Source of the DNA: Rhodospirillaceae bacterium
GTDB lineage: Bacteria; Pseudomonadota; Alphaproteobacteria; Thalassobaculales; Thalassobaculaceae
Assembly (NCBI GenBank): GCA_002690995.1
Contig: NZGS01000072.1
Coordinates: 1-36,480 of the forward strand
DNA length: 36,480 nucleotides
Reading direction: 5' to 3'
The translations under genes and the position numbers were made by a program. Shown here piece by piece: positions 34,195 to 36,480 of the stretch. How positions within the stretch are numbered: position 1 is the stretch's first letter; the number at the start of each line of letters is the position of its first letter. The notes under the pieces are model-generated. The model was not told where the DNA came from. It was given only the letters and a program-made list of their open reading frames with translations, and made no database searches.

Positions 34195-34989
34195 TCATTT
34201 ACCGTGAAAAACTGGTTGCCTTTTATTCATAAAAGCTTCTTGACCTTCCTGATAATCTTTACTGTTGAAGCAATCGCGGGTCAATTGATCCACCAGGTCC
34301 TCATCAAAACTAGAATCATCCTTCATTAATTCGTTTATGGTAAGTTTAGATGCCTTCATGGAGAGAGGCGCATTTTGTGAGATCCTATCGGTAATATCTG
34401 CTACTTCTGCTTCTAATTTATCTATTGGCACGCACGAATTCACCAAGCCCATCCTTTCTGCCTCTAGCGCAGAATACCGTTTTGCCGTAATCAATATCTC
34501 CTTTGCCTTTGATGGTCCAACTAAAGCCACTAGGTTTCCCAAGTTTAACCGATCGTAAGCGATAGATAGTCGCGCGGCAGGTACACCAAATACAGAATCT
34601 TCCGATGCTATTCTGATATCAGCTGCTAACGCTATACCTAAGCCACCCCCCATACAAAAACCTCGGATTTGAGCAATGAACGGTTTATCACATTCTAACA
34701 TTTTTTTTCTACCAGCCATTGATATCTTTGCATATTCAGCGGCGGCGTTAGCATCTGACCTTCGTTCCTTAAATTGAGAAATATCTGCTCCAGATGCAAA
34801 GGCCTTATCTCCTGCTCCGGACATAACAATGCAGCGAATTTTTGGATTACCAGAGAACTCTTGGAACGCTTCAGCTATACCCTGCCACATATCTAACGAG
34901 ATAGCATTTCGCCTCTCGGGATTATTCAATATTAGTCTGCCAACAGACCCATCATTTATGGCTAAAATTTTGTCCGTAGAAAGTTTCAT
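34195..34989 (-). CDS. Enoyl-CoA hydratase/isomerase (crotonase) family protein
   Basis: A 264-residue crotonase-fold protein. RLILNNPERRNAISLDMWQG is the N-terminus, AFASGADISQF and GGGLGIALAADIRIAS make the oxyanion hole and CoA pocket. At the catalytic positions, the FGVPAARLSIAYD segment lacks the usual PE glutamate, and no clear second glutamate is seen. Some crotonases with this pattern have other activities or no hydratase activity. It lies 43 bp downstream of the CoA-transferase gene on the same strand, so they likely form an operon, with the EAL-like gene after it. Confidence 0.88.
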   Translation of the reverse strand: MKLSTDKILAINDGSVGRLILNNPERRNAISLDMWQGIAEAFQEFSGNPKIRCIVMSGAGDKAFASGADISQFKERRSDANAAAEYAKISMAGRKKMLECDKPFIAQIRGFCMGGGLGIALAADIRIASEDSVFGVPAARLSIAYDRLNLGNLVALVGPSKAKEILITAKRYSALEAERMGLVNSCVPIDKLEAEVADITDRISQNAPLSMKASKLTINELMKDDSSFDEDLVDQLTRDCFNSKDYQEGQEAFMNKRQPVFHGK

Positions 34990-35032
34990 TAGATTTTTCC
35001 TGCTTTTTGTATTGTGAAAATATATTTACTGT

Positions 35033-36217
35033 CTATACGACACCATTTTTCCTTAAATTATTAAGTTCCTCTCTTTCGATACCAATCTCATCTAAAATTT
35101 CTAACGTGTGCTGACCCAAGTCTGGCGTCGCACTGTGCATTCTTTGGGGGGTTCGTTCTAATTTTACAGCCTGCCCAACGATATTTAAGGTCCCCAATCT
35201 TGGATGATTGACGGAAGGACTCATATCAAGTGTTTTTACTTGTGGGTCCCTAAAAACTTCCCCCATGTCTAAAATAGGCCCACAAGGAACCCCAGCTTCA
35301 GCGAAAGCCTCCACCCAGTGAGCGGTGCTTCGTTTTTTTGTATACTTGGATATCTCTGCATTGATTTGATCTCTTAATGCAGTCCTTTTTTCATTACTAC
35401 TGTAGTCGGAATTCTCATAGATTTCGGGTGCTCCGAGCGTATCACACATTCTTTTAAATAGATGTTCCGCCGATGCTTGGATATTTATTACACCATCAGA
35501 GGTTGGGAACACTCCTGTTGGTGTGTTGGTCGGGTGATTATTACCCTCTTGCTGTGGTATTTCTCCTGAAATGGTATAACGGGCAGCTTGAAGGTCCATC
35601 ATCATTATCTGAGACTCTAGCAACGATGTTTTCACCCACTGCCCTTGTCCAGATACTTCTCTCTCCAGTAAAGCAACCAATATTCCGTAAGCTAAATTTA
35701 TGCCCGCGGTAAGATCAGCTATCGGTATACCGACCCGTACAGGACCATCACCGGGCATACCAGTGACAGACATCAATCCTCCCAACCCCTGGGCTATTTG
35801 ATCGAGACCAGCCCTTTTTGAATAAGGTCCCTCTTGTCCAAAGCCGGATATACTTCCATAGACAATCTTTTTATTTATTTTGTTTATAGTTTCATAATTA
35901 ATGCCCAGACGATGTTTAACATCAGGCCTGTAATTCTCAATAAATACATCCGTCTCCTTTGCTAGTTTAAAAAGAATTTCTCGGCCGGCCTCTTCTTTAA
36001 GATTGAGCGTCATAGATCGCTTGTTTCGATGTAAATTCTGAAAGTCAAACCCATCTCTAGGACCTCCAAGTGGAACTTCTGACAATTCTGCTGGCTGCTC
36101 TATTTTAATAGTTTGCATTCCCCAATCTGCTAGCATTCTTGCAGCTGTTGGCCCAGCCCTTGCTCTCGTTAGATCTAGTAGACGAAACCTAGATAGTGGA
36201 CCACTTGATAGCGACAT
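35033..36217 (-). CDS. CaiB/BaiF (class III) CoA-transferase
   Basis: A 394-residue class III CoA-transferase. RLLDLTRARAGPTAARMLAD, WGMQTIKIEQP, NLHRNKRSMTLNLKEEAG and IFIENYRPD-like blocks (VFIENYRPDVKHRLG) are diagnostic. GYGPYSKRAGLDQ-type features (GFGQEGPYSKRAGLDQIAQG) and the loop VRVGIPIADLTAGINLAYG, containing the catalytic aspartate of the ADLTAG motif, are present. These enzymes move CoA between carboxylic acids; the acid is not evident. The start ATG has GACGGAG about 7 bp upstream. It heads the minus-strand cluster with the crotonase and the EAL-like gene. Confidence 0.93.
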   Translation of the reverse strand: MSLSSGPLSRFRLLDLTRARAGPTAARMLADWGMQTIKIEQPAELSEVPLGGPRDGFDFQNLHRNKRSMTLNLKEEAGREILFKLAKETDVFIENYRPDVKHRLGINYETINKINKKIVYGSISGFGQEGPYSKRAGLDQIAQGLGGLMSVTGMPGDGPVRVGIPIADLTAGINLAYGILVALLEREVSGQGQWVKTSLLESQIMMMDLQAARYTISGEIPQQEGNNHPTNTPTGVFPTSDGVINIQASAEHLFKRMCDTLGAPEIYENSDYSSNEKRTALRDQINAEISKYTKKRSTAHWVEAFAEAGVPCGPILDMGEVFRDPQVKTLDMSPSVNHPRLGTLNIVGQAVKLERTPQRMHSATPDLGQHTLEILDEIGIEREELNNLRKNGVV

Positions 36218-36262
36218 AGTTTACTCCGTCTTTTTTAGATAAATACCTGTCAACATTATAAA

Positions 36263-36294
36263 ATTAATGTCAATAGCTTTAAAATATTAATGTC
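36263..36294. promoter_or_regulatory. Direct repeats upstream of the CoA-transferase operon
   Basis: ATTAATGTC occurs at 36263-36271 and at 36286-36294, a 23-bp period, about two DNA turns. On minus the first copy lies just upstream of a TATAAT (36255-36260) that would be a good -10 for the CoA-transferase gene. A regulator bound to the repeats could thus act on this promoter. The repeat is seen; the role is inference. Confidence 0.4.
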
Positions 36295-36419
36295 TTTTTC
36301 AGATTTCAACTTTTTCTAAGTTTCCGCTTAAGAGTAAAGTTCAAATTAAGTGTTGGATAGTATTACAATTTTCTTTCATTTTTAACCAAACTGAGAATTA
36401 AAAACCAAATTGGCCCTTA

Positions 36420-36447
36420 TTGACTAGACAATTTCAACCGATATACC
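36420..36447 (+). promoter_or_regulatory. Candidate plus-strand promoter at the right edge
   Basis: TTGACT (36420-36425) and TATACC (36442-36447) are separated by 16 bp. The match is moderate and there is no gene inside the window to support it; it would serve a gene to the right. Confidence 0.25.
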
Positions 36448-36480
36448 GCACGAATATAAATGGATTAACAATTTTTGATG

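Larger units (their letters stand above)
36218..36480. other. Terminal intergenic region, no gene seen
   Basis: This 263-bp AT-rich stretch to the right edge has no supported gene. It should contain the promoter of the CoA-transferase cluster (minus) and possibly that of a gene beyond the window (plus). The direct repeats and the candidate plus-strand promoter are listed separately. Confidence 0.6.

Overview
The window looks like the chromosome of an AT-leaning alphaproteobacterium, probably a free-living, marine-type Rhodospirillales relative. This is inferred from three things: the conserved run rplU-rpmA-obgE-proB-proA-nadD-rsfS-rlmH-gpmI-envC-ctpA-(divergent polysaccharide deacetylase)-rppH, which is an alphaproteobacterial core order; the long acidic/basic tail on L21; and the mix of branched-chain-type ABC uptake, class III CoA-transferase and crotonase genes. 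No species call is possible from the sequence alone.

Layout. 1-1963 (minus): two TPR proteins in one transcription unit, a complete TPR plus 2OG-Fe(II) oxygenase and, downstream, a TPR protein that runs off the left edge. 2127-9814: a segment bracketed by two tRNA genes, tRNA-Phe(GAA) on plus and tRNA-Ser(CGA) on minus. It holds queE, queC and queF (queuosine precursor synthesis), an orphan 62-residue protein, an NTF2-like protein, an LLM-class flavin monooxygenase with a small ABM-fold partner, and a RadD-like SF2 helicase. A 47-bp near copy of the 3' end of tRNA-Phe lies at 7613-7659, about 5.4 kb from the intact gene. This is the usual signature of an element integrated in a tRNA gene, here without a surviving integrase.

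9931-21769 (plus): the housekeeping block. A strong sigma70-type promoter precedes rplU-rpmA. ObgE, proline synthesis (ProB, ProA), NAD synthesis (NadD), ribosome silencing and 23S methylation (RsfS, RlmH), glycolysis (GpmI), cell-wall remodelling (EnvC-like, CtpA), a YibQ-like protein and RppH follow with very short gaps and many 4-8 bp overlaps, suggesting translational coupling. Several starts are TTG or GTG. proA and rsfS have start regions that deserve inspection. A bifunctional PBP1A-type enzyme lies convergent at 21858-23699.

23941-28589 (plus): a complete branched-chain-amino-acid-type ABC importer (binding protein, two permeases, two ATPases), with inverted repeats in its upstream region. 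Next comes a zinc alcohol dehydrogenase pseudogene on minus (three in-frame stops and one 2-bp frameshift). After it are single genes for a PaaI-type thioesterase, a class II aldolase family protein, an alpha/beta hydrolase and a TauE/SafE permease (plus). Last are a degenerate EAL-domain protein, a crotonase and a CaiB/BaiF CoA-transferase (minus). This right-hand part reads as an uptake and CoA-linked catabolic region of unknown substrate.

I did not find CRISPR arrays, insertion sequences, rRNA or an obvious new defence system. The most unusual observations are the tRNA-Phe 3'-end duplication and its cargo, the freshly broken dehydrogenase, the proA/rsfS start problem and the catalytically degraded EAL and crotonase proteins.
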